NCBI RefSeq assembly: GCF_000620805.1
Contig: NZ_KK211187.1
Location: 1,273,957 to 1,337,956, forward strand
Origin: Exiguobacterium undae DSM 14481
GTDB lineage: Bacteria > Bacillota > Bacilli > Exiguobacteriales > Exiguobacteriaceae
Direction: 5' to 3'
DNA: 64,000 nt
In this document: piece by piece, positions 1-9,665 of the stretch
Layout: every line of letters starts with the position of its first letter
How positions within the stretch are numbered: position 1 is the stretch's first letter
Translations under genes and position numbers: made by a program
The notes under the pieces: model-generated
The model's input: only the letters and a program-made list of their open reading frames with translations
Database searches by the model: none
Told to the model about the DNA's origin: nothing

Positions 1-549
1 ACGTTTTTAGTACCGTCCGAATACGAACGTTTTCTGGAGGCTTTCCGGACGTCAGATGCGTTTGGTGTCCGAAACGTGGCATTGATCGAATTGCTGTATG
101 CAACTGGCATGCGTGTCAGTGAACTAGCCGGATTGAACCTCAAGGATTTGGATCAGGATTTAGAATATGTTCATGTGTATGGAAAAGGGAGAAAGGAACG
201 CATTACACCCATTGGATCGTTTGCGAGAAAAGCGCTAGCCGCTTACTTAGTTGAGCGGACACCAATGGAGGGTGATGAACAGGCGCTGTTTCTTTCCCGG
301 TCAGGTCGGCGTTTGACGACCGACGGGATTCGAAAGATTCTCAAAAAAGGGGATCCCCTGCTTTCGAAACACGTCACACCACATGCCTTACGACATAGCT
401 TTGCAACAGATCTTCTGGAACGTGGAGCCGATTTACGAGCTGTACAGGAATTGCTTGGTCATGCTTCATTATCGACAACAGGACAGTACACACACGTCAC
501 GACGGAACGCCTTCGTCATGTTTACCAGCAAGCGCATCCGCGTGCCTAA
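1..549 (+). CDS. xerC: Tyrosine recombinase XerC/CodV, 5'-truncated by window edge
   Basis: C-terminal catalytic part of a tyrosine recombinase that, with a partner Xer protein, resolves chromosome dimers at dif. The reading frame is open from base 1, so the N-terminal core-binding domain lies upstream of the window. All expected catalytic positions are visible: Arg in ATGMRVSEL, the beta-hairpin Lys in YGKGRKER, the HxxR pair in HALRHSF, the His of LLGHASL and the nucleophile Tyr in TGQYTHV. It sits 13 bp before hslV, matching the codV-clpQ-clpY-codY order of B. subtilis. XerC rather than XerD is inferred from this neighbourhood. Confidence 0.93.
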   Translation, partial: TFLVPSEYERFLEAFRTSDAFGVRNVALIELLYATGMRVSELAGLNLKDLDQDLEYVHVYGKGRKERITPIGSFARKALAAYLVERTPMEGDEQALFLSRSGRRLTTDGIRKILKKGDPLLSKHVTPHALRHSFATDLLERGADLRAVQELLGHASLSTTGQYTHVTTERLRHVYQQAHPRA

Positions 550-562
550 GGGAGGAAACAAA

Positions 563-1114
563 ATGTTTCATGCAACGACGATTTTTGCCATTCAACATAA
601 CGGTCAATCCGCGATGAGCGGGGATGGACAAGTGACCTTCGGAAACCAAGTCATCATGAAGAAAAGTGCGAAAAAAGTACGACGTCTCTATGGCGGCAAA
701 GTGATTGCCGGTTTTGCTGGAAGTGTTGCCGATGCGTTCACACTATTTGAAAAGTTTGAAGCGAAACTCGAGATGTACAACGGGAACCTGCAACGAGCTG
801 CTGTCGAATTAGCAAAAGAATGGCGCGGCGATAAGATGTTACGGCAACTTGAAGCGTTATTGCTCGTCATGGACGGCAGTCATTTGTTGCTTGTATCCGG
901 AAACGGGGAAGTGATTGAGCCGGATGATGGGATCTTAGCAATCGGCTCAGGCGGCAACTATGCTCTGGCAGCAGGACGGGCGTTAGTACGCCATGCAGCA
1001 CATCTGACGGCTGAAGAAATCGCACGGGCGGCTCTTGAAACAGCTGGAGAGTTATGTGTGTTTACGAATGATCAAATCATTTTAGAAACGATTGGGGGAA
1101 GTGCAGATGCATGA
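563..1114 (+). CDS. hslV: ATP-dependent protease proteolytic subunit HslV (ClpQ/CodW)
   Basis: Peptidase subunit of the two-component HslVU protease, a cytoplasmic proteasome-like dodecamer that degrades proteins unfolded by HslU. The start at 563 follows a GGAGG site at 551-555 and gives 183 residues, the usual family size. It carries the N-terminal [12 protein letters not shown] segment, [27 protein letters not shown] and the late [16 protein letters not shown] motif. B. subtilis CodW is known to use an N-terminal Ser (MSSFHATT). Here the protein starts Met-Phe-His-Ala-Thr-Thr with no Ser, so a Thr nucleophile freed by processing is more likely. It overlaps hslU by 8 bases, implying coupled translation. 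Confidence 0.95.
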   Translation: MFHATTIFAIQHNGQSAMSGDGQVTFGNQVIMKKSAKKVRRLYGGKVIAGFAGSVADAFTLFEKFEAKLEMYNGNLQRAAVELAKEWRGDKMLRQLEALLLVMDGSHLLLVSGNGEVIEPDDGILAIGSGGNYALAAGRALVRHAAHLTAEEIARAALETAGELCVFTNDQIILETIGGSADA

Positions 1115-2477
1115 ATTTACACCGAGACAAATCGTGGAAAAACTAAATGAACATGTCATTGGTCAAGCCGATGCCAAACGGGCTGTTGCGATTGCGCTTC
1201 GTAATCGTTACCGTCGTCAGTTACTTGATCCAAGTTTGCGTGATGAAGTGACACCTAAAAATATTTTGATGATCGGACCGACTGGCGTCGGTAAAACGGA
1301 GATTGCACGCCGACTGGCGAAATTAGTCCGGGCACCGTTCGTCAAAATTGAAGCGACAAAGTTTACGGAAGTCGGCTATGTCGGACGAGACGTCGAATCG
1401 ATGGTCCGTGATTTAGTGGAGGCATCACTTCGCCTCGTAAAGGATGAGAAGAAAGAAGCCCTGAAAGAACGTGCCGAGGCAGTCGCAAACGAACGAATCG
1501 TCGACGCTCTGGTCGGGAAAAAATCTTCCGCTGGTCTTGGAGGCGGCAATCCGTTTGAGATGTTATTCGGAGGCAACCAAAAACCACCTGAACAAGAAAC
1601 TGCGAACGATACAGCAGACCGCTCGGTGATTCGTCAACAACTTTTCCAAGGTCAACTAGAAGACCGCATGATTGATGTTGACATCGAAGAGCGGCAAATG
1701 GATCTGTTCTCCGGCCAACAGGGGATGGAAGGTCTAGCAAACTTACAAGACATGCTCGGACAAGTGATGCCGAAGAAAACGAAAAAGCGTCAATTGAGTG
1801 TCAAAGAAGCACGCCCGATTTTGACGGCGGAAGAAGCGGAACGGTTACTCGATTTAAATGAAGTGCATGATGAAGCGGTCCGTCGCGCGGAACAGATGGG
1901 CATCATCTTCGTCGATGAAATCGATAAGATTGCGACAAAAGGTCACGACAGTGCCGGTGTGTCGCGTGAAGGCGTCCAGCGGGACATCTTACCGATTGTC
2001 GAAGGGTCAACGGTCGTCACGAAATATGGACCGGTCAAGACCGATCACATGTTATTTATTGCAGCCGGTGCCTTTCATATGGCAAAACCGTCCGATTTGA
2101 TTCCCGAACTGCAGGGACGTTTTCCGATCCGGGTGGAACTCGACAGTCTGACGGAAGACGATTTCGTTAAAATTCTGACAGAACCAAACCAAGCTTTACT
2201 CAAACAATACAAAGCCTTACTTGGGGCGGAACAGGTACATGTGACCTTTACCGAAGAAGCCATTCGTCAAATTGCACGGATTGCGGCACAAGTGAATGAT
2301 GAAACAGATAATATCGGTGCTCGCCGTTTATATACCATCATGGAGCGTGTGCTGGAAGAATTATCATTTGAAGCGGCAGATATGCCGGAAACAGATGTGA
2401 CCATTACACCGCAATATGTCATGGATCGAGTCGGAAAAGTAGCAGATGATCGTGACCTAAGTCAGTTCATCTTATAA
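1107..2477 (+). CDS. hslU: HslU ATPase/unfoldase subunit (ClpY/CodX)
   Basis: AAA+ unfoldase that recognises substrates and threads them into HslV. The chosen ATG at 1107 follows a GGGGGAAG site; an upstream in-frame TTG (1092) is less likely. At 456 residues it has family length. The Walker A is GPTGVGKT and Walker B is IIFVDEIDK, with a variable intermediate domain between them that includes the Gly-rich stretch [15 protein letters not shown]. The sensor-2 region [16 protein letters not shown] is present. The C terminus DLSQFIL matches the conserved tail that docks into HslV pockets. Confidence 0.97.
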   Translation: MHEFTPRQIVEKLNEHVIGQADAKRAVAIALRNRYRRQLLDPSLRDEVTPKNILMIGPTGVGKTEIARRLAKLVRAPFVKIEATKFTEVGYVGRDVESMVRDLVEASLRLVKDEKKEALKERAEAVANERIVDALVGKKSSAGLGGGNPFEMLFGGNQKPPEQETANDTADRSVIRQQLFQGQLEDRMIDVDIEERQMDLFSGQQGMEGLANLQDMLGQVMPKKTKKRQLSVKEARPILTAEEAERLLDLNEVHDEAVRRAEQMGIIFVDEIDKIATKGHDSAGVSREGVQRDILPIVEGSTVVTKYGPVKTDHMLFIAAGAFHMAKPSDLIPELQGRFPIRVELDSLTEDDFVKILTEPNQALLKQYKALLGAEQVHVTFTEEAIRQIARIAAQVNDETDNIGARRLYTIMERVLEELSFEAADMPETDVTITPQYVMDRVGKVADDRDLSQFIL

Positions 2478-2493
2478 GTGGAGGAAGAAAATC

Positions 2494-3273
2494 ATGAATT
2501 TACTGGCAAAAACACGAAAGCTCAACACGATGTTACAACAAGAAGCAAGCACACACGTAGACTTTAAGGTCATGGCAGATCGTTTAAGCGAAGTCATGGA
2601 GTCGAATACATTCATTGTCAGCCGTCGTGGAAAGTTGCTTGGCATTGCGATCAAGCAACAGATTGAAAACGCACGGATTCGTGGTTTCCTCGAAGAACGC
2701 CAGTTCCCGGAAGATTACACGAAAAAATTATTTAACGTAACAGAAACGACGGCAAACATTGCCATCGACAGCGAGCATACGGCTTTTCCGATTGATAACC
2801 GGGAGATGTTTGAGACATCAAAAACAACGATCGTTCCAATCATCGGCGGTGGAGAACGCCTTGGAACGCTTGTTCTTGGTCGAATGATCGAAGATTTCAA
2901 CGAAGAGGACCTTGTTTTGGCAGAGTACGGAGCAACCGTCGTCGGAATGGAAATCTTGCGTGAAAAGGCACATGAAGCAGAAGACAAGGCGCGAAAGAAA
3001 GCGGTCGTTCAAATGGCGATCAATTCACTCTCCTATTCGGAGCTTGAAGCCATCGAACACATCTTTGAAGAGTTGGATGGGAACGAAGGATTACTCGTTG
3101 CTTCAAAAATTGCGGATCGTGTCGGCATTACACGTTCAGTCATCGTCAATGCACTTCGTAAGCTCGAGAGTGCCGGTGTCATTGAATCCCGTTCACTCGG
3201 GATGAAGGGCACATACATCAAAATCTTGAACGATAACTTCCTTTATGAATTAGAACGGATTAAATCGAACTAA
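2494..3273 (+). CDS. codY: GTP- and branched-chain-amino-acid-sensing pleiotropic repressor CodY
   Basis: Global nutrient-responsive regulator of Gram-positive bacteria. The 259-residue length matches B. subtilis CodY. The N-terminal GAF domain starts [11 protein letters not shown] and senses branched-chain amino acids. The C-terminal winged helix-turn-helix (about residues 205-240, [22 protein letters not shown]) binds operators. A GTGGAGG ribosome-binding site ends 8 bases before the ATG. It is the last gene of the xerC-hslVU-codY unit and is followed at once by a strong terminator. In B. subtilis CodY represses the adjacent fla/che operon, but I found no good CodY box here. Confidence 0.98.
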   Translation: MNLLAKTRKLNTMLQQEASTHVDFKVMADRLSEVMESNTFIVSRRGKLLGIAIKQQIENARIRGFLEERQFPEDYTKKLFNVTETTANIAIDSEHTAFPIDNREMFETSKTTIVPIIGGGERLGTLVLGRMIEDFNEEDLVLAEYGATVVGMEILREKAHEAEDKARKKAVVQMAINSLSYSELEAIEHIFEELDGNEGLLVASKIADRVGITRSVIVNALRKLESAGVIESRSLGMKGTYIKILNDNFLYELERIKSN

Positions 3274-3297
3274 AAAAAAGGAAATGTAAGAATTATG

Positions 3298-3334
3298 AAG
3301 AAGACCTAGTAAAGTACTAGGTCTTCTTTTTTTA
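3298..3334 (+). terminator. Intrinsic terminator after codY
   Basis: A near-perfect stem (GAAGACCTAGTA at 3300-3311 with TACTAGGTCTTC at 3315-3326) is closed by a very short loop and followed by a run of seven T. It separates codY from the flagellar operon. The rest of the gap to 3521 is AT-rich and holds the flagellar promoter region. Confidence 0.95.
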
Positions 3335-3428
3335 TAGGTATTATTTATCATTTTTATAAGAAAAGGGTTTAAAAAGCGAATAATTAACATCTCATTCCCC
3401 TCTTTTTCAAAAAACTTCTTTTCAAACA

Positions 3429-3483
3429 TTGACCTATTTGTTTCAATTATTTCAGATATATTACTAACCGCTTACGGTATAAT
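3429..3483 (+). promoter_or_regulatory. Probable promoter region of the fla/che operon
   Basis: The gap between the codY terminator and flgB contains a consensus -10 hexamer TATAAT (3478-3483), though nothing close to a consensus -35 lies 17 bases upstream of it. A separate TTGACC (3429-3434) lies further upstream and lacks a well-spaced -10. The start site cannot be fixed from sequence. This is the only plausible promoter space for the 24-kb operon downstream. Confidence 0.5.
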
Positions 3484-3521
3484 ACTAAGTTTTACCATAT
3501 AAAAATAAGAGTGGAGGTTGA

Positions 3522-3887
3522 ATGATGAACTGGCTTGGTTCAGATTATGCAACGATGACACAGGCCGTCAATCGGACGGTGGCAGCGCAAAAAGTAATTT
3601 CAACAAATATTGCGAATGTCGACACCCCGGGTTATAAAGCAAAACGTCTTGTGTTTGGGGATGTCTTGAATTCGGAAATGAAAATGAGTTTAAAACGCCA
3701 CGCCACGATTGGATCTTCCGGGAGTATCGTTGAACAATCATCTGCGATGCGTAACGATGGCAACGGTGTCGATATTGATCTCGAAATGTCTGAATTATCA
3801 CGCAACCAGATTGAGTATGAAGCACTGGTCGAACAGTTGAACCGGAAATTCTCTGGCATTCAATCTGTCATTCGGGGAGGACGTTAA
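3522..3887 (+). CDS. flgB: Flagellar basal-body rod protein FlgB
   Basis: Proximal rod subunit of the flagellar basal body, exported by the flagellar type III apparatus. The protein (121 residues) is slightly short for the family. It has the rod/hook N-terminal signature region with ISTNIANVDTPGYKAKR at about residues 27-44, and a C-terminal amphipathic region with LVEQLNRKFSGIQSVIRGGR. Two adjacent ATGs occur at 3522 and 3525. GTGGAGG at 3511-3517 is better spaced for the second. It is the first gene of the fla/che operon, with 3 bp to flgC. Confidence 0.96.
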   Translation: MMNWLGSDYATMTQAVNRTVAAQKVISTNIANVDTPGYKAKRLVFGDVLNSEMKMSLKRHATIGSSGSIVEQSSAMRNDGNGVDIDLEMSELSRNQIEYEALVEQLNRKFSGIQSVIRGGR

Positions 3888-3890
3888 ACA

Positions 3891-4289
3891 ATGAGTATGT
3901 TCTCGGGATTTCATACATCTGCAACGGGACTGACAGCACAACGGCTTCGACTGGATACCGTTTCGGCGAATATCGCCAATGCTCAGACGACACGTGGAGA
4001 ATTGGTCAACGGCGAATGGCAGCCTTACGCCCGAAAATTGGCGGTCTTAAAAGAAACGGGCAACGGTGTGACCGTGAGTGAGATTCGAAAGGATCAAGAG
4101 CCGTTTAAATTAGAATACAATCCGAACCATCCAGATGCGGATGATTTAGGATATGTCAAAATGCCGAATGTCGATTTATTAAAGGAAATGGTCGATATGA
4201 TGGGGGCGACACGCTCCTATGAAGCGAATGTCACCGCGTTGAATGCAACAAAAGCAATGTTAGTCAAAGCAATGGAAATCGGTAAGTAA
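3891..4289 (+). CDS. flgC: Flagellar basal-body rod protein FlgC
   Basis: Rod subunit that assembles with FlgB. The 132-residue protein has the conserved N-terminal rod/hook motif (FHTSATGLTAQRLRLDTVSANIANAQT), the FlgC-typical YNPNHPDADDLGYVKMPNVD segment and a C-terminal YEANVTALNATKAMLVKAMEIGK that forms the axial coiled coil. It sits between flgB and fliE in the standard order. Confidence 0.97.
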   Translation: MSMFSGFHTSATGLTAQRLRLDTVSANIANAQTTRGELVNGEWQPYARKLAVLKETGNGVTVSEIRKDQEPFKLEYNPNHPDADDLGYVKMPNVDLLKEMVDMMGATRSYEANVTALNATKAMLVKAMEIGK

Positions 4290-4305
4290 TGAAGGAGATG
4301 ACAAG

Positions 4306-4593
4306 ATGGCGATTCAACCGATTCAAAATATGCAGATGGTCCTACCGTCTCAGTCTGTCGCAAAAACGACACCAAGTGATTTCAGTGAAGTATTGAGTCA
4401 AGCCATGAACGGATTAAATGAGGCTCAACAAGCTTCGTCTCAGGCACGGGTCGATCTTGCGACCGGAAAGACAACCGACTTACATAACATCATGATCAAA
4501 ACAGAAGAAGCATCGCTTTCTATGCAGCTCGCTATCGAAGTCCGCAATAAAGGCATCGAAGCATACCAAGAAATGATGCGTATGCAACTGTGA
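4306..4593 (+). CDS. fliE: Flagellar MS-ring/rod junction protein FliE
   Basis: Small protein (95 residues) that links the MS ring to the rod. It shows the family C-terminal region KTTDLHNIMIKTEEASLSMQ followed by AIEVRNKGIEAYQEMMRMQL. GAAGGAG (4291-4297) is the ribosome-binding site. It sits between flgC and fliF as in B. subtilis. Confidence 0.96.
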   Translation: MAIQPIQNMQMVLPSQSVAKTTPSDFSEVLSQAMNGLNEAQQASSQARVDLATGKTTDLHNIMIKTEEASLSMQLAIEVRNKGIEAYQEMMRMQL

Positions 4594-4621
4594 TTGTTGA
4601 GGAAAGCGTGGGAGATGTTTG

Positions 4622-6190
4622 ATGAATGAAGGACTAAAAACGCGCTTTGGCGCATTAAAAACGACGTGGCAAGAATGGTCACTGGCGAAAAAGGCGACCA
4701 TCATCGGATTGGTTCTAGTGGTAATAGCAGCCATCATCGTCGCATCGATCTGGTTGACGAAACCAACAATGACACCATTATATTCGAAACTTTCTCCAGA
4801 AGAAGCAGGTCAAGTAACAGAGAAACTAAATGAAGATGGCGTCAAATCAGAAGTTGTCAGCGGTACGGACGGTGTGACGATTCTTGTCCCGGAAGAAAGT
4901 GCTGAAAACCTAAAAGTTGAACTCGCAACAGCGGGTATTCCAAAGTCCGGTCAAATCGATTATTCCTTCTTTAGTGAAAACGCCGGTTTCGGAACGACGG
5001 ACAAAGAAATGAATATTTTAGAGCGAGACACCATGCAGACCGAACTCGAAAACTTGATTACACAAGTGAACGGGATTGACGCAGCGAAAGTCATGATCAC
5101 CTTACCTGAGAAAAGCGTCTTTTTATCCGATCAGGAAGAAACCTCAACGGTGTCGGTCGTCTTGACGTCTAGTGCCGGGAGTGACTTGAATCAACAGACC
5201 GTCCAAGGGCTGTACCATTTGATCGCAAAAAGTATTCCGAACTTAAAAGAGGAAAACATTACGATCATGGATCAATACTTTACGTACTATGAACCGGGCA
5301 AAGGATCACAGACTGCTGGCGGTACAGATCCGATGCAATTAAAAAAGACGACGGAAAACGATTTACGAAAACAAATCCAACAGATGTTGTCGGTTGTCCT
5401 AGGACCACAAAAGGCGTTGGTTTCCGTGACAGCGGACGTAGATGTCACCCAACGCCAAGAAGAACAAAAATTAGTTGAACCGGTTGATCCGGATAAAATC
5501 GAAGGAATCGTCACGTCTGCTGAAAAAGTAGCGGAAGCCTACACAGGAGCAGCCAACGAAGGCACAGCCGGAACCGGTGAGAACGAAACGATCAACTTCC
5601 CGGAAGGTACCGGCACGACAGGTGATACCAGTGAAAAAACACACGATATCATCAACTATGAAGTGAATCGGATTACGAAACAAATCACGGGTGCACCTTA
5701 TGAAATCCGCGATTTAGGGATTCAAGTCATCGTCGAGCCACCAAAAGGTCAAAATCAAATCGATCCACAACTGCAAACCGATCTTCAGACGATGATGTAT
5801 TCCATCATTCGCACATCTTTAACAAAAGAAGATGCCAAAACGACGTTAACGGATGCAGAACTGGCGAATAAAGTCGTCGTCATGTCTCGTCCATTTGCTG
5901 AGACACCAAAAGAAACGGTGACAACGGAAACGACACCGATGTGGGTCTGGTTCGCACTCGGTGCTGCCGCATTGGTGGTAGTAGGTGCAATCTTCCTCTT
6001 GATGCGCAGAAAACGAACAGCTGAAATCGAGGAACTGGAAGAGTGGACGCCGATTGAAACGGATATTCCTGAGCTGTCAACGGAAGATACAAGTGACGGT
6101 GCAGTCAAACGGAAACAGCTTGAAAAACTTGCCTCATCTAATCCAGATGAATTTGCGAAGTTATTACGCACATGGTTAGCGGAGGATTGA
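4622..6190 (+). CDS. fliF: Flagellar MS-ring protein FliF
   Basis: Integral membrane protein that forms the MS ring on which the flagellar motor is built. About 522 residues. An N-terminal membrane segment (ATIIGLVLVVIAAIIVASIW) is followed by the YscJ/FliF-type periplasmic ring domain, with the motif TPLYSKLSPEEAGQVTEKL. A second membrane segment near residue 440 (MWVWFALGAAALVVVGAIFL) precedes a cytoplasmic tail. The tail ends NPDEFAKLLRTWLAED, the FliG-binding region. An in-frame TTG at 4619 is an alternative start, but ATG 4622 is preferred. Confidence 0.97.
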   Translation: MNEGLKTRFGALKTTWQEWSLAKKATIIGLVLVVIAAIIVASIWLTKPTMTPLYSKLSPEEAGQVTEKLNEDGVKSEVVSGTDGVTILVPEESAENLKVELATAGIPKSGQIDYSFFSENAGFGTTDKEMNILERDTMQTELENLITQVNGIDAAKVMITLPEKSVFLSDQEETSTVSVVLTSSAGSDLNQQTVQGLYHLIAKSIPNLKEENITIMDQYFTYYEPGKGSQTAGGTDPMQLKKTTENDLRKQIQQMLSVVLGPQKALVSVTADVDVTQRQEEQKLVEPVDPDKIEGIVTSAEKVAEAYTGAANEGTAGTGENETINFPEGTGTTGDTSEKTHDIINYEVNRITKQITGAPYEIRDLGIQVIVEPPKGQNQIDPQLQTDLQTMMYSIIRTSLTKEDAKTTLTDAELANKVVVMSRPFAETPKETVTTETTPMWVWFALGAAALVVVGAIFLLMRRKRTAEIEELEEWTPIETDIPELSTEDTSDGAVKRKQLEKLASSNPDEFAKLLRTWLAED

Positions 6191-6194
6191 TGAC

Positions 6195-7202
6195 ATGAAA
6201 AAATTAGAAATGAACAGTCGCGAAAAAGCTGCGATTTTAATGATTTCGCTTGGACCGGAAGTGGCAGCGAGTGTCTATAAACATCTGTCGGAAGAAGAGA
6301 TGGAATGGCTGACCTTACAAATTTCCAGTATGAAACGGATTGATCCGGAAGAAAAACTGGAAGTGCTGGAAGAATTCCATGAGTTGGCAATGGCACAAAA
6401 CTACATCACACAAGGTGGCATTGGATTTGCGAAATCGGTTCTTGAAAAAGCGCTCGGTGAAGAGAAGGCGATGGAGCTCATCTATCGCCTGACATCGACC
6501 TTGCAGGTCAGACCGTTTGAATTCGCAAGAAAGGCGGATCCGAAGCAATTACTGAATTTCATTCAAAATGAACATCCGCAGACGATTGCCTTGGTATTAG
6601 CGCATCTGGACCCGGCAAAATCGGGACAAATTCTATCCGAACTTCCGGCAGAAGCGCAATCAGATGTGGCGCGACGGATTGCGACGATGGATCGGATGAA
6701 TCCAGAAATTATCAGTGAGGTCGAACAAATTCTGGAACGGAACCTGTCACAAGCCGGCATGCAAGATTACGCCCAGTCGGGTGGTATTGAAGCCGTTGTC
6801 CAAGTCTTGAACGGTGTCGATCGAACAACCGAACGGACCATTTTGGATACGCTTGAAATTCAAGATCCGGAATTAGCAGAAGAAATCAAAAAACGGATGT
6901 TTGTCTTTGAAGACATTGTCACACTCGATGCCCGTGCCATTCAACGCATCATCCGCGAAGTATCGAATGAAGACTTGTTGCTTTCGCTTAAAGTGTCTTC
7001 AGACGATGTCAAAGAAATGGTGTACCGAAACATGTCGCAACGAATGGTCGAATCATTTAAAGAAGACATGGAATTCATGGGACCCGTTCGGTTGCGTGAT
7101 GTTGAAGAAGCACAAAGTCGGATTGTCGGCATCATTCGCCGCTTAGAAGATATGGGTGAGATCGTGGTAGCGCGTGGTGGAGGAGATGATATCGTTGTCT
7201 AA
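6195..7202 (+). CDS. fliG: Flagellar motor switch protein FliG
   Basis: Rotor protein that interacts with the stator and with FliM, generating torque. The 335-residue length is typical. The N-terminal FliF-binding domain begins REKAAILMISLGPEVAASVYKHL. The middle domain contains the EHPQTIALVLAHLDP (EHPQ) motif. The C-terminal domain carries the charged torque-helix region FEDIVTLDARAIQRIIREV. It starts 4 bp after fliF and overlaps the start of fliH. Confidence 0.98.
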   Translation: MKKLEMNSREKAAILMISLGPEVAASVYKHLSEEEMEWLTLQISSMKRIDPEEKLEVLEEFHELAMAQNYITQGGIGFAKSVLEKALGEEKAMELIYRLTSTLQVRPFEFARKADPKQLLNFIQNEHPQTIALVLAHLDPAKSGQILSELPAEAQSDVARRIATMDRMNPEIISEVEQILERNLSQAGMQDYAQSGGIEAVVQVLNGVDRTTERTILDTLEIQDPELAEEIKKRMFVFEDIVTLDARAIQRIIREVSNEDLLLSLKVSSDDVKEMVYRNMSQRMVESFKEDMEFMGPVRLRDVEEAQSRIVGIIRRLEDMGEIVVARGGGDDIVV

Positions 7203-7911
7203 CGTCATTAAACGGCAAATTGTTTTTGAACGGGATCAGAAAACGATTTTTCACCAGACAAGCTCACCGCAGACAGTTGATCCGGAACCCGTCGTTTCGT
7301 ATGAAGAGATGATGAATGAAGGACAGGAACGACTGCAACAACAACAAGCGGTATTAGAACAACAAGAACAGGCGCGGCGGGCTGCACTGGAACAAGACCG
7401 AATCGCTGTGCTAGAAGAAGCGCGACAACAAGGATATGCGGATGGTTTTGAATCCGGGCAACAAGCTGGACAAAATGTGTATCAACAACGGATTGAAGAG
7501 ACGAATCAATTTACGCAACGTCTTGAACAAATGTTTGCTGACCGAATTGTCATGATGGAAGACGAACTATGTGCGCTTTCGCTGCAACTGACACATCAGT
7601 TTTTGGAACGGCTACATGATACGGACGAAGAAGCACTGTATCAGACCATTCATAAGTTGATTTTGCAATTCCGCGATCGTGAAAAACTAATTGTTTACAC
7701 ATCTGCCGAAGACTTTGAACGGGTCGTCTTACTAGAGGAGCGACTGCATACGATTTTAGGCGGAACGGCGACCATCAGCCTGCGGATTGATCCGGAACTG
7801 GCAGCGCGGGACTTCCGGGTTGACTCGGAGAACGGAGCGATTACAGGTGGATTGACTGCCGGTTATGATCTATTGCTAGCGCAGTTATCTGAGGTGTTGC
7901 AGGATGTATAA
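7195..7911 (+). CDS. fliH: Flagellar export ATPase regulator FliH
   Basis: Cytoplasmic stator-like partner of the FliI ATPase in flagellar protein export. It begins SNVIKRQIVFERD, has a long Gln/Glu-rich helical middle (about residues 40-100) predicted as coiled coil, and a C-terminal V-ATPase-E-like domain. I chose TTG 7195 because GGAGGAG at 7179-7185 is 9 bases upstream. In-frame GTG 7174, GTG 7177 and ATG 7186 would place that site inside or against the start. The gene overlaps fliG by 8 and fliI by 8 bases. Confidence 0.87.
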   Translation: MSNVIKRQIVFERDQKTIFHQTSSPQTVDPEPVVSYEEMMNEGQERLQQQQAVLEQQEQARRAALEQDRIAVLEEARQQGYADGFESGQQAGQNVYQQRIEETNQFTQRLEQMFADRIVMMEDELCALSLQLTHQFLERLHDTDEEALYQTIHKLILQFRDREKLIVYTSAEDFERVVLLEERLHTILGGTATISLRIDPELAARDFRVDSENGAITGGLTAGYDLLLAQLSEVLQDV

Positions 7912-9217
7912 ACTCAAACAATTGCAAGCCGCGATTCGGGATGTCCGTCCGGAAGATTTGGTCCAACATTCGGGTAAAGTCGTTCAAGTCATCGGATTGA
8001 TGATTGAATCGCGTGGACCAACGGCGGTCGCAATCGGAGAACGGTGTTTGATCCGGATTCATCGCGGAGAGGAAATCGAAGCGGAAGTGGTCGGATTCAG
8101 AGAAGGACATGTCTTGTTGATGCCGTACGGTGAGACGACAGCCATTGCTCCCGGGTCAATCGTCATCGCAACCGGGAAACCACTCCATGTTCCGGTCGGA
8201 GAAGAATTGATTGGCAAAGTCCTCGACGGATTAGGACGTTCCTTGGACGGAGAGTCACTGAAACATTTACGAACGACGTCAATCGTCCGTAAACCACCGA
8301 GTCCACTGGATCGTCCGCGGATCGATCAAGTATTATCGACCGGAATTCGTGCCATTGATGGGTTACTGACGGTCGGACAGGGGCAACGGGTTGGATTGTT
8401 CGCCGGTTCCGGAGTCGGGAAATCGACCTTGCTTGGGATGATTGCGAAACGTTCGACAGCCGACATCAACGTCATTGCACTGATTGGTGAGCGGGGGCGT
8501 GAAGTGAAGGAATTCATCGAAGCGGAACTCGGTGAAGAAGGCATGAGTCGGTCGATCATCGTCGTAGCGACCAGTGATCAACCGCCACTCGTCCGACTGA
8601 AAGGCGCTTATACGGCAACGGCGATTGCAGAATATTTCCGGGATCAAGGCAAAAATGTCGTGCTGATGATGGACTCCGTCACCCGGTTTGCCATGGCGCA
8701 ACGGGAGATTGGTCTTGCAACGGGAGAACCGCCGGCATCAAAAGGTTATACGCCGAGTGTATTTGCCTTGTTGCCTCAATTGCTCGAACGCAGCGGGAAA
8801 ACGACAGAAGGTTCGATTACCGCCTTTTACACGGTTTTAGTGGACGGGGATGACATGAATGAGCCGATTGCCGATGCGGTTCGCGGAATTCTCGACGGTC
8901 ACTTCGTGTTAGATCGAAATTTGGCCAATAAAGGGCAGTATCCGGCGATTCATGTGTTGCGCTCAATCAGCCGGGTCATGAATCAAATCACATCCACTGA
9001 ACATAAGGACAGTGCCATTACATTTCGGCAATTGCTTTCGACCTATCTCGATGCAGAGGATTTAATCAATATCGGTGCCTATAAAAGCGGTACGAATAAG
9101 GAGATTGATCGTGCGGTCGAAAAGTATCCCGAGTTGATCGGGTTTTTGAAACAACGGGTGGAAGAAAAATCTGATTTTGAAGAAGGAATGAATCGTTTGA
9201 TCACGACAATCCGTTAA
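7904..9217 (+). CDS. fliI: Flagellum-specific export ATPase FliI
   Basis: Hexameric ATPase related to F1-beta that energises unfolding and loading of flagellar export substrates. The 437-residue protein has Walker A GLFAGSGVGKSTLL, the DELSEED-like region ALIGERGREVKEFIE and Walker B-like NVVLMMDSVTRFAMAQREIGLA. EPPASKGYTPSVFALLPQLLERSG is typical of the type III export ATPases. It lies in the conserved fliH-fliI-fliJ order. Confidence 0.98.
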   Translation: MYKLKQLQAAIRDVRPEDLVQHSGKVVQVIGLMIESRGPTAVAIGERCLIRIHRGEEIEAEVVGFREGHVLLMPYGETTAIAPGSIVIATGKPLHVPVGEELIGKVLDGLGRSLDGESLKHLRTTSIVRKPPSPLDRPRIDQVLSTGIRAIDGLLTVGQGQRVGLFAGSGVGKSTLLGMIAKRSTADINVIALIGERGREVKEFIEAELGEEGMSRSIIVVATSDQPPLVRLKGAYTATAIAEYFRDQGKNVVLMMDSVTRFAMAQREIGLATGEPPASKGYTPSVFALLPQLLERSGKTTEGSITAFYTVLVDGDDMNEPIADAVRGILDGHFVLDRNLANKGQYPAIHVLRSISRVMNQITSTEHKDSAITFRQLLSTYLDAEDLINIGAYKSGTNKEIDRAVEKYPELIGFLKQRVEEKSDFEEGMNRLITTIR

Positions 9218-9230
9218 AGGAGGTGCAAGT

Positions 9231-9665
9231 ATGAAGACGATATATGAACGCATCATCCCTTTAGCGGAGGCGGAAAAGGATCGTGTTTCAAAACATACTG
9301 CTGAAAAAAAGAAACAATATGAAGTGGAAGTTGAAAAGTTGTATCACCTTCTGGTTCGTTATGAAGCGTTTTTAAAAGCTCAAAACGAGACGGGCGCCGT
9401 TGAATTGTTAGCCTCCCAGTACCGGGAGCGTGCACGCGATGTCGTTAAACAACAAATTGAGCGGCAACAATTGTACGTGACACAAGCTAAAAACCAATAT
9501 GAGCGGGCTCAAATCGATTTAAAAGAAGCATTAATCGAAGAAAAGAAGTTTACCCGACTGCAATCCAATCAATTAGAAGAAAATCGGCGGTCACTTGCAC
9601 TGGTCGAGCAAAATCAGATGGATGAATTGGCCTTACTACAGTTTGGAAGAAGGCGAACGACATGA
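9231..9665 (+). CDS. fliJ: Flagellar export chaperone FliJ
   Basis: Small (144 residues), almost entirely alpha-helical coiled-coil protein rich in Glu, Lys and Gln. It is the FliJ that fills the FliI hexamer and links it to FlhA. Sequence conservation is low in this family, so the call relies mainly on position after fliI, length and helical pattern. A near-perfect AAAGGAGGTG site lies 5 bases before the ATG. It overlaps ylxF by 4 bases. Confidence 0.88.
   Translation: MKTIYERIIPLAEAEKDRVSKHTAEKKKQYEVEVEKLYHLLVRYEAFLKAQNETGAVELLASQYRERARDVVKQQIERQQLYVTQAKNQYERAQIDLKEALIEEKKFTRLQSNQLEENRRSLALVEQNQMDELALLQFGRRRTT

Noticed and set aside
3440-3465. Possible CodY box upstream of flgB around a TTTCAGAT core
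   Set aside because: Compared with the AATTTTCWGAAAATT consensus it has about six mismatches, too many to call, although CodY control of fla/che is known in B. subtilis.
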